Shown here: positions 12,561 through 25,309 of the stretch, in pieces
Position numbering within the stretch: position 1 is the first letter of the stretch
Layout: each line of letters opens with the position of its first letter
Assembly (NCBI RefSeq): GCF_047675955.1
Contig: NC_132915.1
Location: forward strand, 19,077,766 to 19,141,765
From: Chlorocebus sabaeus
Lineage: Eukaryota > Chordata > Mammalia > Primates > Cercopithecidae
DNA: 64,000 nt
Direction of reading: 5' to 3'
The notes under the pieces: generated by a model
What the model was told of the DNA's origin: nothing
Seen by the model: the letters and a program-made list of their open reading frames with translations, nothing else
Database searches by the model: none
Translations under genes and position numbers: made by a program

Positions 12561-12619
12561 TGTCTAATGGCCTCTAATTTCTCTTCAAATTAGCAGGAAA
12601 GTCATCTTCTGAGAGTCAG

Positions 12620-12940
12620 TGTTTTAGTCCATTTTGTGCTGCTATAACAGAATAGCTGAGACTGGGTAATTTATAAAGAAATTTATTTCTCTCAGTTCTG
12701 GAGGCTGGAAAGTCCAAGATCAAGAAGCTGGCATCTTGTGAGGGCTCTCTCACTGCATCCTCACATAGCAGAAGATGAAAGGGCAAGAGAGAACCCACTC
12801 CTGCAAGCCCTATTTATAGCAGCAGGAATCGATTCATGAAAACAAAGCCCTTATGACCTCAACACTTCCCAAAAGGCCCCATTTCCCAACAATTAAGTTC
12901 CCAGCACATCGAATTTTGGGGACACATTTAGACCACAGCA
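12620..12940 (-). mobile_element. MLT1B-like LTR, minus strand
   Basis: It begins tgttttagtccattttgtgc and continues tataacagaatagctgagac, ttctggaggctggaaagtcc and tcatgacc-type blocks. It ends ttttggggacacatttagac, then cacagca, the inverted LTR start. It directly abuts MaLR internal sequence, so it is the 3' LTR of an incomplete proviral copy. Confidence 0.85.
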
Positions 12941-13930
12941 TTCTGCTCCTGGCCTCAAAAAGTCATGTCTTTCTCAAGTGTCATTTCTTCCCAATAGCCC
13001 CAAATGTCTTTACTCATTTCTGCATCAAATTTTCCTCCAGTTGGTAGCATGTGAAATCAAAAAGTTATGTGCTCTCAAATTACAACAGTGGGACAAGCAT
13101 AGCATACACATTCCTGTTCCAAAGGGAGAAATTTTTTTAAAAGAGGAAGAAGAAAGGAGTAACTTCCTAAGCAAGCCCAAAACCCAACAGGGCAAGCAAC
13201 ATTAAATCTTAAGATCCTGAGAATAATGTTCTTTGAATCCATCTCACCTTCTGGACACAATGGGGCAGAGATTTGGTCCCCAAGGTCCCAACCCCACTTC
13301 CATGGCTTTGCTAGGTGCAGGCCAGATTTTAGCTCTAACACATTGAAATCACATGCCTGTGGCTCTCTCAGGCTGACACTCACTGCATGCCAATGGCACT
13401 ACAGTTCCAGAGTAACAGGAGCAGCCAGCTTTCATGGCTCTACTAGGCATTGTCCTAGTGGGGACTGTGCAGCAGCTTCACCTATGCCTGCGCCATAAGG
13501 CTGTCTGAGATATCCTTTGAAAGCTAGGTAGAGGAAGCCATGCCTCCACAGCTTTTGCACTCTGCATGCCTACAGAATTAGCACCACACGGGTGCCTCCA
13601 AGGCTCACTGCTTGTGCCTTCTGGAGTGGCGATTCAAGCCACACCTGGACCCACTTGAGCCATAGCTGGGGCATCTGGGGAGCACTATGTTGAAAACTGG
13701 GGAGCAGAGACCCAATGCAGCCCTGAGTAGTGAGCCTTAAGTTTCTACAAGCACTCTGAGCCCTTTAAACCATCCTACCCTCAAGTCCCCAACTCTTTAG
13801 GCCTGAGATGGGCATGGAGACCCCAGATCTTTTCAAAATGCCTTTGGGGTCATTATTCCATTGTCTTGAAGAATAGTACCTGGCTTCCTTCTAATCATAC
13901 TAATCAGACCACAGCACACAGTTTGTTTCT
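12941..13930 (-). mobile_element. MaLR internal region remnant, minus strand
   Basis: The sequence continuing from the LTR matches antisense THE1/MST/MLT1 interior by order and wording: ttctgctcctggcctcaaaa, gtcatgtctttctcaagtgt, gctctactaggcattgtcct followed by agtggggactgtgcagcagc, gaaagctaggtagaggaagc, gagccatagctggggcatct, and cattgtcttgaagaatagta. No 5' LTR is seen at the far end, so the element is truncated. MaLR interiors are noncoding remnants here. The right boundary is approximate. Confidence 0.75.
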
Positions 13931-14311
13931 ATAAAATTACTGATTATGTCCACATTCAAAGACTCTGTGAGAATATAATTTTTGATTCCAGTTCTTTTTC
14001 TTCTTGTTTCTGCAGTCTGAGCCTTTGGCATCCTTTTTGTCTGTGGGATCAATCAAGAAGCAACAAGAAATAAAATGGTGCAATATAAGCAATCAAGGGC
14101 AGCCCCTCAGTGTGAGCCTTCTCTTGCCTTTGAGTTTCTCTAGCTTTGTCCTGCAGTAATTTAGGAAGAAGATTTTCACCAGCAAAGGAATGTTACTGAA
14201 GATTGGTTTTTCTTCTATTTATTGTTTCCCTATGTAGGCTTCTGATAAAGAGGAATCAGGATAATAGCAAGGAATGGGCATTGATTCCATTGCAATATAA
14301 GAATTAAATAA
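13931..14311. other. Unassigned stretch
   Basis: It may include a further diverged part of the MaLR interior. Otherwise no gene or repeat is recognised. Confidence 0.3.
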
Positions 14312-14860
14312 TTCACTCATTTAAGAAATATTTGTTGTGTACCTACTAGGTGCCAGGCACTTTTCTAGGCATAAGGGCTAATAAATAAGACAAAGTTCTT
14401 GCCCCCATGGAGCTTATATGGTTGGCAGCCAAACAACGATCATGTAAATAACTAAAACGGTTTCCAGTAGTGGTAAGAGCCATGAAAAAAAAAAAATGTT
14501 ACCATAAAAAAGAACAAGTGAAGAGGAAAGAGGGATTATTTTGATAGAGTTGTCAGGACAGATTTCTCAGAAAAGGTGATTTTGGAGCTGACACCTGAAC
14601 TGTAAGAAGAAGGGATCGTTGAAAGCTCTAGACCTTAAGAGTTTACAGAGAGATCTTTGCTGACAGCTGGTGCCAAGTCTTCAAGCAAGATGGACTCATC
14701 TTGTTCGAGGTAGAGGGGCAAAAATGAAGCTACAGAGGAAAGAAAGGGCAGATCATGTTAACTCTTGAAAGTTAGAATAAGGAGCGTATATTTCTTGCTT
14801 ATTAAAATAAGCAGTCAATGGAGGATTTAAGCAGGGAAGCAATGTCATCTGATTCACTTA
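14312..14860 (-). mobile_element. L2 LINE 3' end, minus strand
   Basis: Antisense L2 tail: tcactcatttaagaaatatt, gtgtacctactaggtgccag and ccccatggagcttatatgg, followed by upstream L2 sequence (aggacagatttctcagaaaa, gatttggagctgacacctga, gcagatcatgtt, tggaggatttaagcagggaa). A12 interrupts at about 14486-14497. Noncoding fossil. Confidence 0.8.
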
Positions 14861-15549
14861 TCACTACTATATAAAAAACTAAGTCTCCATCCTGAAATCT
14901 GAGCAGCTCCTATGCTTCAAAGGGTAAGACAAAACATATTAAAGAGTCTTAATCAGTCAACCTGCTTCTTGCACTTTATGTGCTAGGAATTTTCATTGTT
15001 TTGAAAAGTGAAAACTTTGAACAATTGCATTCTGTATTTCTCACCATTCATTTTATCCCAACTATTCAGTATAATTGTGATTAAGCCTTTTGCCAAGTCC
15101 TCTCCACCTAAATCACTGGATAAACTCAAGAAATTGTAAATTTTTTTTATCATGAGAGCCATCAAGGTTGTTTACAAACTCAGATTTTCACCACGAAAAA
15201 GATCAAGAGCCTGGTAAGGATACTGTAAATTTCACTCAGTATTCTTCTTTATTTGAAAAATTTGAATTCTGAACTATTATGCTTCTTGAAATCCTTGTTA
15301 ATTAATATTAGACTTACTCATTTTCATTTAGTTTTTAGAGGTCCAATATTTAAACTATAACACCTAATGAGTAATTAGAATGTTGAGGTATTACATTGAA
15401 TAGTTATTAAGAATCTAAAATTCATAAACCACTACATTAACACAATTCTAATATAATCTTATAAAAATAGAATGAAAACCAATGACTGCAAAATCCTTGT
15501 GATCATATTGTTAAACTTTAATATAAAATAAAAAATCAATGCCGTTGCA
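14861..15549. other. AT-rich unique stretch
   Basis: No recognised repeat or gene. Composition is strongly AT-rich with many TAAT cores, which is uninformative on its own. Confidence 0.4.
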
Positions 15550-16280
15550 GCTTTTCAGGTCCAACATTTTGATTAATGACTTGCGGGAAGACATTCATGT
15601 CAGTCTGATCCAATCTGTACATGAAATGAAACTGAAAAAATAAATACTAACTTGACAATTCTCAAAGCCGAGCAATGGACATGAGTGATGGACCAAATAT
15701 TTTGAGACAGAAATTAGTAAGACCATAAAAGGATAGGATGGGGAAGACGTGTCTCAATCAACAGCCACTACACAAAGCTAAATACTGTACAAAGCTAAAG
15801 CTCAGCTGTAAGCCCAGTGGGTTAATATAATTTTAACATGAAGTTAGCAGAAGTATTTCAGTGTCTCAAATAAGGAAGCAAGTGATCTTCTATAATTCAC
15901 CAATTCAGTCATGAGGACTAAGGGGTGATGATCGCAAACTGAAATGCATGCAGATGAGATCTATAGTTTGGCAAGAAGTCATATGAGAAAATACAAAGAC
16001 AATTGATGACATTGGGCTGAAAGGAAAAATAAGTGAGGAGAATTGAATAGTGGCCCTTTGAAATGCTACAGAATTCCCATGTAGGAGTCAACAAGAAGAG
16101 GAATAAAATTTCTTTTGATGCAGCCTTGGATGGAGTCCTATGACCAGTGAGTGGAAGTTATAAAGAGATGGATTATGAGCCAATGTAAGCAGAAACTTTC
16201 TAACAGTTAGATATGGTATAAAATAGATGGTTTCCTCAGTCCCTAGGTAGTTCTCTGTCACATGGATCATTCCAGGCATC
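15550..16280 (+). mobile_element. L3/CR1 LINE fragment, plus strand
   Basis: Matches the mammalian L3 (CR1 clade) 3' half in order: ttttgattaatgacttgcgg, ggataggatggggaagacgt, aaagctaaatactgtac, agaagtcatatgagaaaata, gaccagtgagtggaagttat and gcagaaactttctaacagtt. The reading frame is destroyed. This is one of the oldest recognisable elements in the window. Confidence 0.7.
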
Positions 16281-17304
16281 CAGAGTTGAGGATATTGTTT
16301 GGGTTAGGATGAGATCAAATGTTAAGATCCTTTTCGATCTCAAGGTTTTACATATGCTATTAGAGCTTATTTGTTAACATAATAGCAATATGTGTTAAGA
16401 ACAAGATCCTCCAGACACTACAGTATTTGCTGAATATTTATTGCAGAAGGTAGAAATTGAAAGGCAATTCCAGTTATGTTGCAAAAACAACCAGAGAACA
16501 TAACTTTCATATTATTTCTCCATGCATCCTTTGAGAAATTGTTAAATGCCTCCACAACGATGAAAGTCACACAGGTGATGTTTCTGAAAACTAAGCAATG
16601 AGTGTGAGTATTGTTCCCTCATAGAGATGTTTCCTTCCCTCATCATAAGCCTAATAGCTCTTGGGAGATAACTTGTTTATACTAGGAAGATTCAGGGTCC
16701 AAAGAATTGAAACCACTAAACAAGTTACGTACAGGTGTTATCAACAGAATTCCCAAAGACAATCTGAGCCATTCCAATGAATTTAGTCACTGAATTGATT
16801 TATTTGTAACCCATCATTATATATTTGCTTTCAGGTAAGAAAATAAGATTTTGAGCACTTACTCAAAAAGATGCCTTTTAACCATGGACTGATTAATCAT
16901 AAAATCAAGGTGAATAGTGGACTATATTTGAAGCTAAGGACCTTGTCATAAAAGATCTAGCATTCAGATGAACTTGGTTAATCAATCTCTAAAGCAGCAT
17001 TTCCTAAACTGTGAAATCAATATTCACAGAGGAAGAGAAAAAGATTAATTGGTTAAAACTAAAGGTCTGGAAACACTGTGCTAATATGATGCTAAACTGG
17101 CTTCTCTACTGAAGGACTTCTCAGAGCTTTTCATGTTTCCTGTGAATTTCCAAGAAAGTCTATGCTATGCAGGAAATATATTCTATGTTTAGAACAAGGC
17201 ACTTCAAGACACAACAGTTACGCTTGTAGGAAACAGTGTCAGAAAGTAGAGAATAGAATGCAGTTCTGCTTATGTTGCATAAATAATCAGAAATCATGTA
17301 TGAC
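16281..17304. other. AT-rich unique stretch
   Basis: No assignable repeat, RNA gene or exon. A 3' tail of the L3 element may extend slightly into the start. Confidence 0.4.
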
Positions 17305-17357
17305 AAGTGGTGGGCTGGTAAACTTTTAACAACCAGTTCTGTGGGTGGAAAATACAT

Positions 17358-17390
17358 GCAAATATATACATATATACATACATACATAAC
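17358..17390. repeat. (TATACA)n-like AT microsatellite
   Basis: Irregular tatacatatatacatacatac tract. It is low complexity and could be polymorphic. Confidence 0.85.
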
Positions 17391-17849
17391 TTTATCATAA
17401 ATGTTTTTCATATAAATGGTATTAGCACACAATTAACAAATACTATAAAATATACAACACTGTTATAAATTTCATATGGCCAGTGAATTCTCTCAGAATA
17501 CGTTCTTGGTTTTTTGTCTGACTCATAGCTGTAACCACTTTATGATCGCAAATTAATAAACAGGTGTATCTCTAACATAAATGTTGGCTGATATTTTTGC
17601 CTATTTTAATGAGTAAGACAAAAGTGAAACAACAAAGACATATGTCAGATCATTGTTGAGCAATTTCCTTGTTAAATCAGACAGTAGTTTTGAACATTGG
17701 AAAACTATATTTTTTCAATATTCTGTGTTTTGTACAATGTAATGGCTACATAAGCAAGAAATTATTAAGTTTGATTTGCATTAACATTTCCTTCAAGACA
17801 TTCTTCAGTCTGTACAATTGGCAAAACAATAAATCCCATCACCAATTTA

Positions 17850-18245
17850 TAATGTCTTCTAATTTCTATGATGTAAATATTCTCACCATGCTCAATTTCA
17901 GACTATCAACATGATATCACTGGAAGCAGGGCTGAAAAGATTTACAGCAGCACACTATTATATAGTGTTTCTACCACATAGATATAATATTGATATAGTA
18001 TTAATAGATATAATATTAATAACGTCAGGGCATAGTTACAAGATGTAGTAAGAAAAAAAGGAAGAAATAAGTTTTGAAATTTTATCACTTTTGTTTTAAA
18101 TATGATTTATTTAATTGTAAGTTTATAAAATTTATTATTTAACAATGGCTATGTAATAACTACCAGCTTATTGAATTCTTGAATATTTAACAATCAGCAT
18201 TTGTTATCTAGTGTGAGCTGGTTCCAGCATATCACTCATGTGACC
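17850..18245. repeat. Ancient interspersed repeat, copy B
   Basis: Collinear with copy A at 8735-9075 (see there). Right-end strings are ttcttgaatatttaacaatc and gtgagctggttccagc. A block at 17305-17345 (gggctggtaaacttttaaca, then accagttct) resembles an inverted version of this right end. The whole element could therefore span 17305-18245 with an AT-rich interior. An internal duplicated motif, tagatataatatt, occurs twice at about 17970-18015. Confidence 0.5.
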
Positions 18246-19707
18246 AGAAAATTCTTTTGTCTCTAAGGAAGCCTTCATGAGATATATAGACCAAGGTCCC
18301 TAACCCTCTATAGCTTTCACACTTCACACTTAGCCTCTCTCCCTTTCTCTCTGTCTCTCTTTCTCTACATATATAAGTATATATATGTACCTCCAAGATA
18401 TATATAGAGTTATTTTTTAAAGTAATAATTTTCTTTCATATTCCTATTAGAACTTTGTCAAACATAGCTCTTGGCATGCAAAAATAGCCTTTACAGTTTA
18501 AAATACCTATGGAATTGTTCATTTTATGCTTCAGCTAATGTTTATGTTATAAAGAACTGAATATATGAAAAGAAAATGTTCATACAATAGAGAGTATACC
18601 AAAACACACTAATCAGATTCACATGTAAACCATATTTACAAAACATATTTATCTTGAAAATTCTAGGGTTTCTGGTTTAGACAAAAGTAAGAATCACTTG
18701 GGCGGCAGCAGTTGCTTAAACCAATAACGAAAGAGAGCCATTCAAAATTCCCTTTGAAAAAAAGGGGAAAAAATGTCTTGGGTTTCTTACTGGGGTTCTG
18801 GTGTTGAGTAATTGGTTTATTTGAAGATTAGATTAATGTTGCTGGTAATTCATTTCTAAACTGAGATTATGTTGGTAGAAAGAAATCTAGGCAATGGGGA
18901 AAAACATGGAGAAAAACTTCCTTCCGGATGGTCATGTCTCGTTGCTTTGGCTGAGGAAGTTGCACCAAGAAAGTTTTTGGGGAAAAGCAACCTTGGAGCA
19001 TGGGAAAAGCAGGATCCACATGTATTCTGGGAGGAGGGGACTACAAACAATCCCCTCCCCATGAACAGTATCCTTGGATCCACTGTCCCTACTAGACCTC
19101 ATGGTGGAGTGGGAGATAAGTAAACACATCCCGGAAGCAAAGATGAAAGCCTGAATGAAGGAGAGAGAAGTCTTTCTTTCAGGAGACCAGCTCATTTACT
19201 GATGAGGAACCAGAGGCAAAATGCTTGCTAGTGAATGTGCTATTTGGAAAAAGCACTCATGGACTTTTCTGTCTTCTTCATGCTTATAATGTCATCCATC
19301 AACTCATCTTTTTCTGAGCATTTGGATTTCTCTTTTTTTCCAGTTATTTTTCAAGAGAATTTATTTCACACTGAAGTACAAAGTTGATTATATCCAGGTT
19401 TCCATAAGCTTCCTCCAGACTTGGAGCTTTTGATGGCTCTCTCTCGAGGCTGGCATCAGTTAACGATGATTCTGGTCCTTTATACTCTTTTCTTTTTTAA
19501 ATAAGGCTAAGCTTGTCAAGAATTTTACATCTTTCTTTGATGTGTTCAGCAAGTTTTATAGGCAAGCTGTTTTCCTCTTCTTAAATAACATCCTATGTTT
19601 AACGGATCTAAAAACTTCTGAACAAGAGAATTATAAATAGTGCAATGATTGCTGCACCTAACCACTACCTCCCAGAGCCCTCTGCCATATCTTTAGGCAA
19701 CCCTACT
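18246..19707. other. Unique stretch with a low-complexity patch
   Basis: A pyrimidine tract and AT repeats at 18335-18412 (ctctctgtctctctttctct, then tatataagtatatatatgta). The rest shows no recognisable repeat or gene. Three overlapping ORFs of 75-87 codons at 18856-19195, on both strands, are in non-repetitive DNA but have no domain or splice context. Confidence 0.4.
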
Positions 19708-20052
19708 GTTTTCATCTGTTTTGTGCTGCTATAACAGAATACTTGAGACTGGGTAATGTATAATGAACAGAAATGTATTGGCTCACAATTCTGGAGGCTG
19801 GGAAGTACAACATCTAGGCACCCAGCATCTGCTGAGGGCCTTCTTGCTGTGTCATCACATGGCAGAAGGCAAGAAGGCAAGAGAGAATTAAAAAGGGCTA
19901 AACTTGTCCTTTTATAATAGTAACAATCCCAGCTATGAGGGTGGCGCTCTCATGGCCTAAACACCTCTTAATGGCCTCACCTCAATATTGTTACAATGGC
20001 AGTTAAATTTCAACATGATGTTTAAAAGGGGACAAATATTCAAACTGCAGCA
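19708..20052 (-). mobile_element. MLT1-family LTR, minus strand
   Basis: Starts ttttcatctgttttgtgctg and continues ctataacagaatacttgaga, ttctggaggctgggaagtac, gagggccttcttgctgtgtc and tcatcacatggcagaaggc. Ends aaaaggggacaaatattcaa, then actgcagca, the inverted start. Solo LTR: no MaLR interior on either side. Confidence 0.85.
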
Positions 20053-20351
20053 CCTACCAGAACCCAGTGTAGCTTCTCAAAGATCAACCCCCAAGTAAGG
20101 CTTTACTCCTTTCTACAGGCACTCCTGGCCCCCAATCTCTCACCAGAACTCCCACCAGGAGCCATGGATCCATCAAGCCCAAGAAGATACCCCCGACCAC
20201 CATCACTAATACATAGCATTTTCCCAAGAACTCAAATCCACGTCTGACAACTGGAACAAACTGAGCAAGGATTGTTTAGTGAGAAGAACAAGAACAAAAA
20301 AGAATTCACATGCCCACTCTACAGACTAGTGTTCTCTCTTTTCTCTCCTTT
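20053..20351. other. Unique stretch
   Basis: No repeat or gene recognised between the MLT1 LTR and the L1M. Confidence 0.45.
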
Positions 20352-22788
20352 GATATTAACATTTTAAAGAATAAAATACATAAAAAATAATGCACAAATC
20401 ATGAGTGTATAGTTTGATTATCAGAAATTGGACACAGCCATATAGTGACCACGCAGGTCAAGAAATAGAATAATACCTTCTGCCCCCCAGAAATCCTACT
20501 CTTGTCATACTGAAACCTCTGTATCTTCTTTTTCCAAGATAACAAATATTTTGACATCTAATATCAGAGATTCAGCTGTTTTTGAGCTTACAGTACCTAT
20601 TCTTTAAGTCCAGTTTTTTTGCAAAACCTTAAGTTTGTGTGATGAATCCATGTTGCATGGACCAATATTTCATTCATTTTCATTATTGTATAGCATTTCA
20701 TTAAATGAGCATATCACAATAGATTCATCCCACCATTGATGAACATTTGGGTCCTTTCCAGTTTCTACTACCAAAAAAAAAAAAAAAGCGTTGCTATGAA
20801 TATTTATTTTACATGTCTTGTTAGGAACATATGTATGCATTTGTGTTGGATATATTCCTAGGAATGAAATTGCTTGGTCAGAGGGTAGGCATATATAGTA
20901 GATATTGTCAATTTCCAGAGTGGTTGACTAACTTCCACTCTTACCAGCAACTCTAAGAGTTCTAACTGCTCTATCTAAATCCTCACCAACTCTTGTTAGT
21001 ATTAAACTCTACATTTAGCCTTCCTTATTGAATATTTAAAATATTCACAGTATTTTAAATATTGTGATTTTAAATTGCATTTTCTTAATTGCTAATGAGA
21101 TTCAGCACCTTTCCACATCTTTATCTTTCATCATCTTTTGTGAAGAGTTACAGTTCTCCCACTTCCTTTTCCAGTGGGCTCTCTTTTCCTTATTGACATA
21201 GGAATTTATTACACAAGCCCTTTTTCAGTTCTCCATGTTCCAAATATCTCCTCTCAAATTGAAACTGGTGTTTTTCAGTCTCTAAATAGGGAATTTTTAT
21301 ACAATGAAATTCTTACTATTGATATGGACAAATTTAACAATATTTTCCTTCGGAGTCAGTGTTTTTCATGCCTTGTTTAAAAATCTTTGCCTACTCCCAG
21401 GTCATAAAGTTTTTCTCCTAAATTACCTTCTAGGAACTCTATCATTTTATCATGTATGTTTACTATCCACCTGGATTGATTTTTGTATTGGTATGAGGCA
21501 GAAGTTAGGCTTCTATTTTTCATACGGATATACAATCAACAAAGCATCATTTATTAAATATAAAACTGTTCTTTTTCCACAGACCTGAAGTGTAAACTTT
21601 GAATAAGTAAAGTCTACATTTATTCATGAGTCTGATCCTGGACTCTAATCCATTAGAATATTATATATCTGTATGCCAATATCATACTGTTTTGATTACT
21701 ACAGGTTTATTATAAATCTTTATATAAGGTAAAATTATCCAAACTGTACTCAAGATTGTCTTTGCTTTTCTTGGTCCTGAGTATTGCCAAAAGAATTTTA
21801 TTATATATAAGTGCACATTAAAAAGAAAAAAAATGCTGGGTTTTGATACATATAGTCTTTAATCTATAGATCAACTCTGAGAAACTGGTATCTTCATAAT
21901 AATGAGTCTCCCAATCCATGAACACAGTATGTTCTTCCATTTATTTGGGTCTTCCATATTTTTTCAATGTTTTACAAAGGATTATGCAGAACTTTCTATT
22001 TCCTCTAGTGTCAGTTTTGATAGGTTGTGTTTTTCAACAGATTTGTCTGTTACATCACAATTTTCAAATGTAGTGCATTAAGTTGTATGATGATGCACCA
22101 TTTTTAATTCCTGATATTGTCTTGCCTTTTGACGGTTGGAAAACTTGCCAGAACTTATAAACTTTATTAGTCTCCTAGAAAAAATTGGCTTTGTGATCTA
22201 CTCCATTTATTAATTTCCTATTTCATTTATTTCTAAATTTGCCTTATTTTCTCCCCTCAGTAAATTTAACTTGCCATTCTTTTGCTGAGATCTGCACTCT
22301 TAGATAATTTATATTTAGCCATTTTTTAATTCTAATACAGGCATTTAAGACCATACATTCTCTCTACACATGGCTTTACCTTCCACAAGTTCTGATATGG
22401 CATTTTTATTATCATTCATTTTAAAATATTTTCTGGTTTACATTGTTATTTCCTTTTTGATCTGTGATAATTTAGAAGTGCTTAATATACGGTATTTTTC
22501 TAGTTATCTTTTTTATTAATTTCTAGTTTAATTCTACTGTGGAATTTAAACATTTTATATTGTTTGCAATTTGTTGAGACTTGATTTATAGCCCTGTAAG
22601 TGACCCAAGTGCACATGAATAAAATGCAGTTATTTGTAAGTATAGGATTCTATATGTGAGTATTGCATCACATTTGTCAGACATTGTATAAATCTTCTAT
22701 ATCCTTATTGATGTTTGCCTTTTGACTTTTTCAGTTACTGAAAGAAGTCTGTTAAAATTTCCTACTATGTTTGAGGATTTCTCTTTGG
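20352..22788 (-). mobile_element. Old L1M LINE, about 2.4 kb, minus strand
   Basis: An antisense L1 running from 3' UTR (aatgcacaaatcatgagtgt, cagtttgattatcag-like) through the ORF2 C-terminal region (ggaacatatgtatgcatttg, attcctaggaatgaaattgc) and reverse transcriptase region (ccaatccatgaacacagtat, ttcttccatttatttgggtc). It continues to the endonuclease-proximal part (ttctagtttaattctactgt, tgttgagacttgatttatag, aatcttctatatccttattg). The frame is destroyed by many indels. An A15 run at about 20773-20787 is an internal expansion. A 5' end is absent. Confidence 0.88.
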
Positions 22789-22830
22789 TAGATAGATGAT
22801 AGAGAGAGAGAGATTGGGGAAGAGAGAGAG
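22789..22830. repeat. (TAGA)n/(GA)n simple repeat
   Basis: tagatagatgatagagagag followed by a second gaagagagagag run. It sits exactly at the edge of the L1M fragment. Confidence 0.9.
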
Positions 22831-24364
22831 TCAGAATATTTTTTTCAAATGTTGATTATGTTGATAGACTCTTAGATCATTTTCAGCAACAAAATCACAT
22901 AGCAATTATAACCTTCCCAAATGCCATTTTTCAAAATGTTCTTTCCATAACCTGAGTTTCTTTTGAAAAACAATTACTTTCTCATTCACAACTAAAATAT
23001 CACCTTTATGTTGAAGGGACTAATTAAAAGTGTATGTTTTTTCAATATCTTCTAAGGAATGTACTAAAGAAAGCCAATTGTTACGAAAGGTCAGTAAATT
23101 TGGAGCATTTCTGTGTTTGTAAAAGAATAAAGTATAACCTATCTTTCGGGTTTACTTCTCTTTTAAATAATTTGCCACATGATCAAGAACAAACTTACAT
23201 GTGGTTAAAATTATTTTCATGGTCACTCTTCATCTCATTACAAACACTGTAAAGATGCAATATTTCAAAGTCTTATTTTAAAAAGGAAAAATTAACCACA
23301 TCAATGAATCATGTAGCACTTTGGTTATATTTGGCTTCAACTTCTTCCCTGCAATATTTCTGCTTATGAATGCTGCAGGAAATGAATTGCCCTCATGATT
23401 CTTACTCTGTGATTTTACTTCCAGAATCCTTTCTTTTTAAAATTCCAGTCAAAGCAGCTATACTCACCCAGCTTTTCCAGAAAATTGTTTTAAAGAAGTC
23501 AGTTAATCTATAAAAAGCATCTTATTTGATACTTTCTTCTTTTATGGGTCACACAGTAGATTTTTTATGTTCTTTAATGAAACAAAGCCTAATAAATACT
23601 ATAAACTGAGACATGATCAAGCCAGCTGTACCTTGAGGCAGCTATATAGCAAACGTTCTATGTTTGCTCTAATACTTGTTTCTTCAAATGATCAACCGTG
23701 TTTTCTCTGAGCTTTCCGATAGTATTTGCTGGCAAAGGAATACATTTTGGTTTATTGCCATATTGTTTGCCAAACACAGTGTTAGCCATTTTTACCATAA
23801 CTATAAGAATAAGGTATTTCCCATTGGCATGTAAAATTACTGTTTCTCACTGTTCATTACTATTATTCCTTTAATACATACATTGACTCTCTACTACATG
23901 CCACATAGTTTTCTAAGTTCTTAGGGTATTGCATTAAACCAAATTGAAAAATGCTGCCTGCACTCAGAAAGCTATTCTTTAAACCTCAAAAGTTGCTTGT
24001 AAACATTTAAGATGAAGTTCAGTAAATTTTAGTAAAACATTGAATATCTCATGATTTTAAATATCCTTGAACATGCTACAGGTTTTTCCTTATGTTTTGG
24101 TTGCTTTGTTTTTAATTGTCTTGGTAATTGCTTCATCTTCTTATTGCCACTAATTCATACTCAAAGCACAATATAAACCAGAGGTGAGATTCATTCTTAA
24201 CAGTAGTGATTTTCCAAGCTTCCTTTTTCAACATACTACTTGTATGATTAGATCACTGTGGTTTTCATATTGTCAGCACCACCCTTTTCTTGTTACCTAG
24301 TATTTACATTACTAACCTGTATTTTATAGTGTCTGTATAAGGTGGGGCCCAAGCAACAAACAAA
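22831..24364. other. Unique AT-rich stretch (1.5 kb)
   Basis: No assignable repeat. 23600-23790 (gatcaagccagctgtacctt through ttgccatattgtttgccaaa) looks constrained by eye but carries no hard evidence. No gene supported. Confidence 0.4.
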
Positions 24365-24930
24365 CCACTCTAGTTATTTTGACAGATAATTTAATAAAGG
24401 AAATTGGCTCAAGAGGCATTTAGGACTTAAAAGGGGAAAGGGGACACTGTGGTCTCAGAGACGACATTAACTTAGGAAGCAGCTTCCACTCCCGGGGCCA
24501 GAAATCAAAGGGAAGAAGTTGGGGTTAACAGATCCCAAAGCCTGTGGGAAGCTGGGGGTCCTGGGACCCAGATCCCTGAAGAGATATTGGTGCTGTTTCC
24601 TTAGGTGCTCAAAGGAGGAGCCCACAGGGTAGGACTCAGACCTCCAAGGAGGGAGCATAGCCTGACTGGTGCTGCCACATTGGAGTTTCTGAGTGTGGAA
24701 AGAAGGTGAGAACTGGAACCAACTGCTTTTGGAACCAACTGGGGTGACAACAACAAAAGCAGCAGACAAGTAGGAAGGAGCAAACTCTTGCTCTCTTCTC
24801 CTACCTTCCAGGTTGACAGATTTCTGCATAGAGTGACAAGGCAGAATTGTGGTTTGTAGAGACCCAAGCCATGGGTCACAAGGCAGAGTGCACAGTGAGG
24901 CGAGAGACAATAGCATAATACACAGTCATG
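24365..24930. repeat. Repeat-like block, family not assigned
   Basis: Phrases such as gataatttaataaaggaaat, gcctgactggtgctgccaca and ttggagtttctgagtgtgga are ones I associate with a recurrent interspersed sequence, probably LINE-derived. A 149-codon minus-strand ORF (24467-24916) falls within it. Given the repeat-like context and lack of any domain, I treat it as chance. Confidence 0.35.
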
Positions 24931-25309
24931 TCTCTGCAGAAAAAGTTTTAATCACATAGAGGGTTAGATTATTCAATAGTAACCTATTATTATAGGTAAT
25001 TTAATTCATAAAATTGCTAAACTAGGCTATGTAGGCTATCTTGTGTCACAGTGCATTAGGAAAAGGTCATGCCTATGACCACCACAGTACACAACCCTGG
25101 GTTGTTGAACTCTCAACTGACGTATGTCACATGTGACCAGTCAACAAATGGACCAAGACAGAAGGAACCAATGCCAATTGGGATCATGGAGACAAGTAGA
25201 GATTACTGGATTCTTTTTCTTAATGTAAATATAAACTGAAGTTCTAATGTTTTCCTACCATATTCATTGAATGGCTTGTAAAAATGGCTGTCATCCCTCT
25301 GGACCATTG
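24931..25309. other. Unassigned stretch
   Basis: AT-rich with an imperfect mirrored ataggtaatt/aataggtt patch near 24960-25010. No repeat called and no gene. Confidence 0.35.

Noticed and set aside
24467..24916. 149-codon minus-strand ORF
   Set aside because: Lies in a repeat-like block and has no domain or splice context. Leucine- and serine-rich chance ORF.
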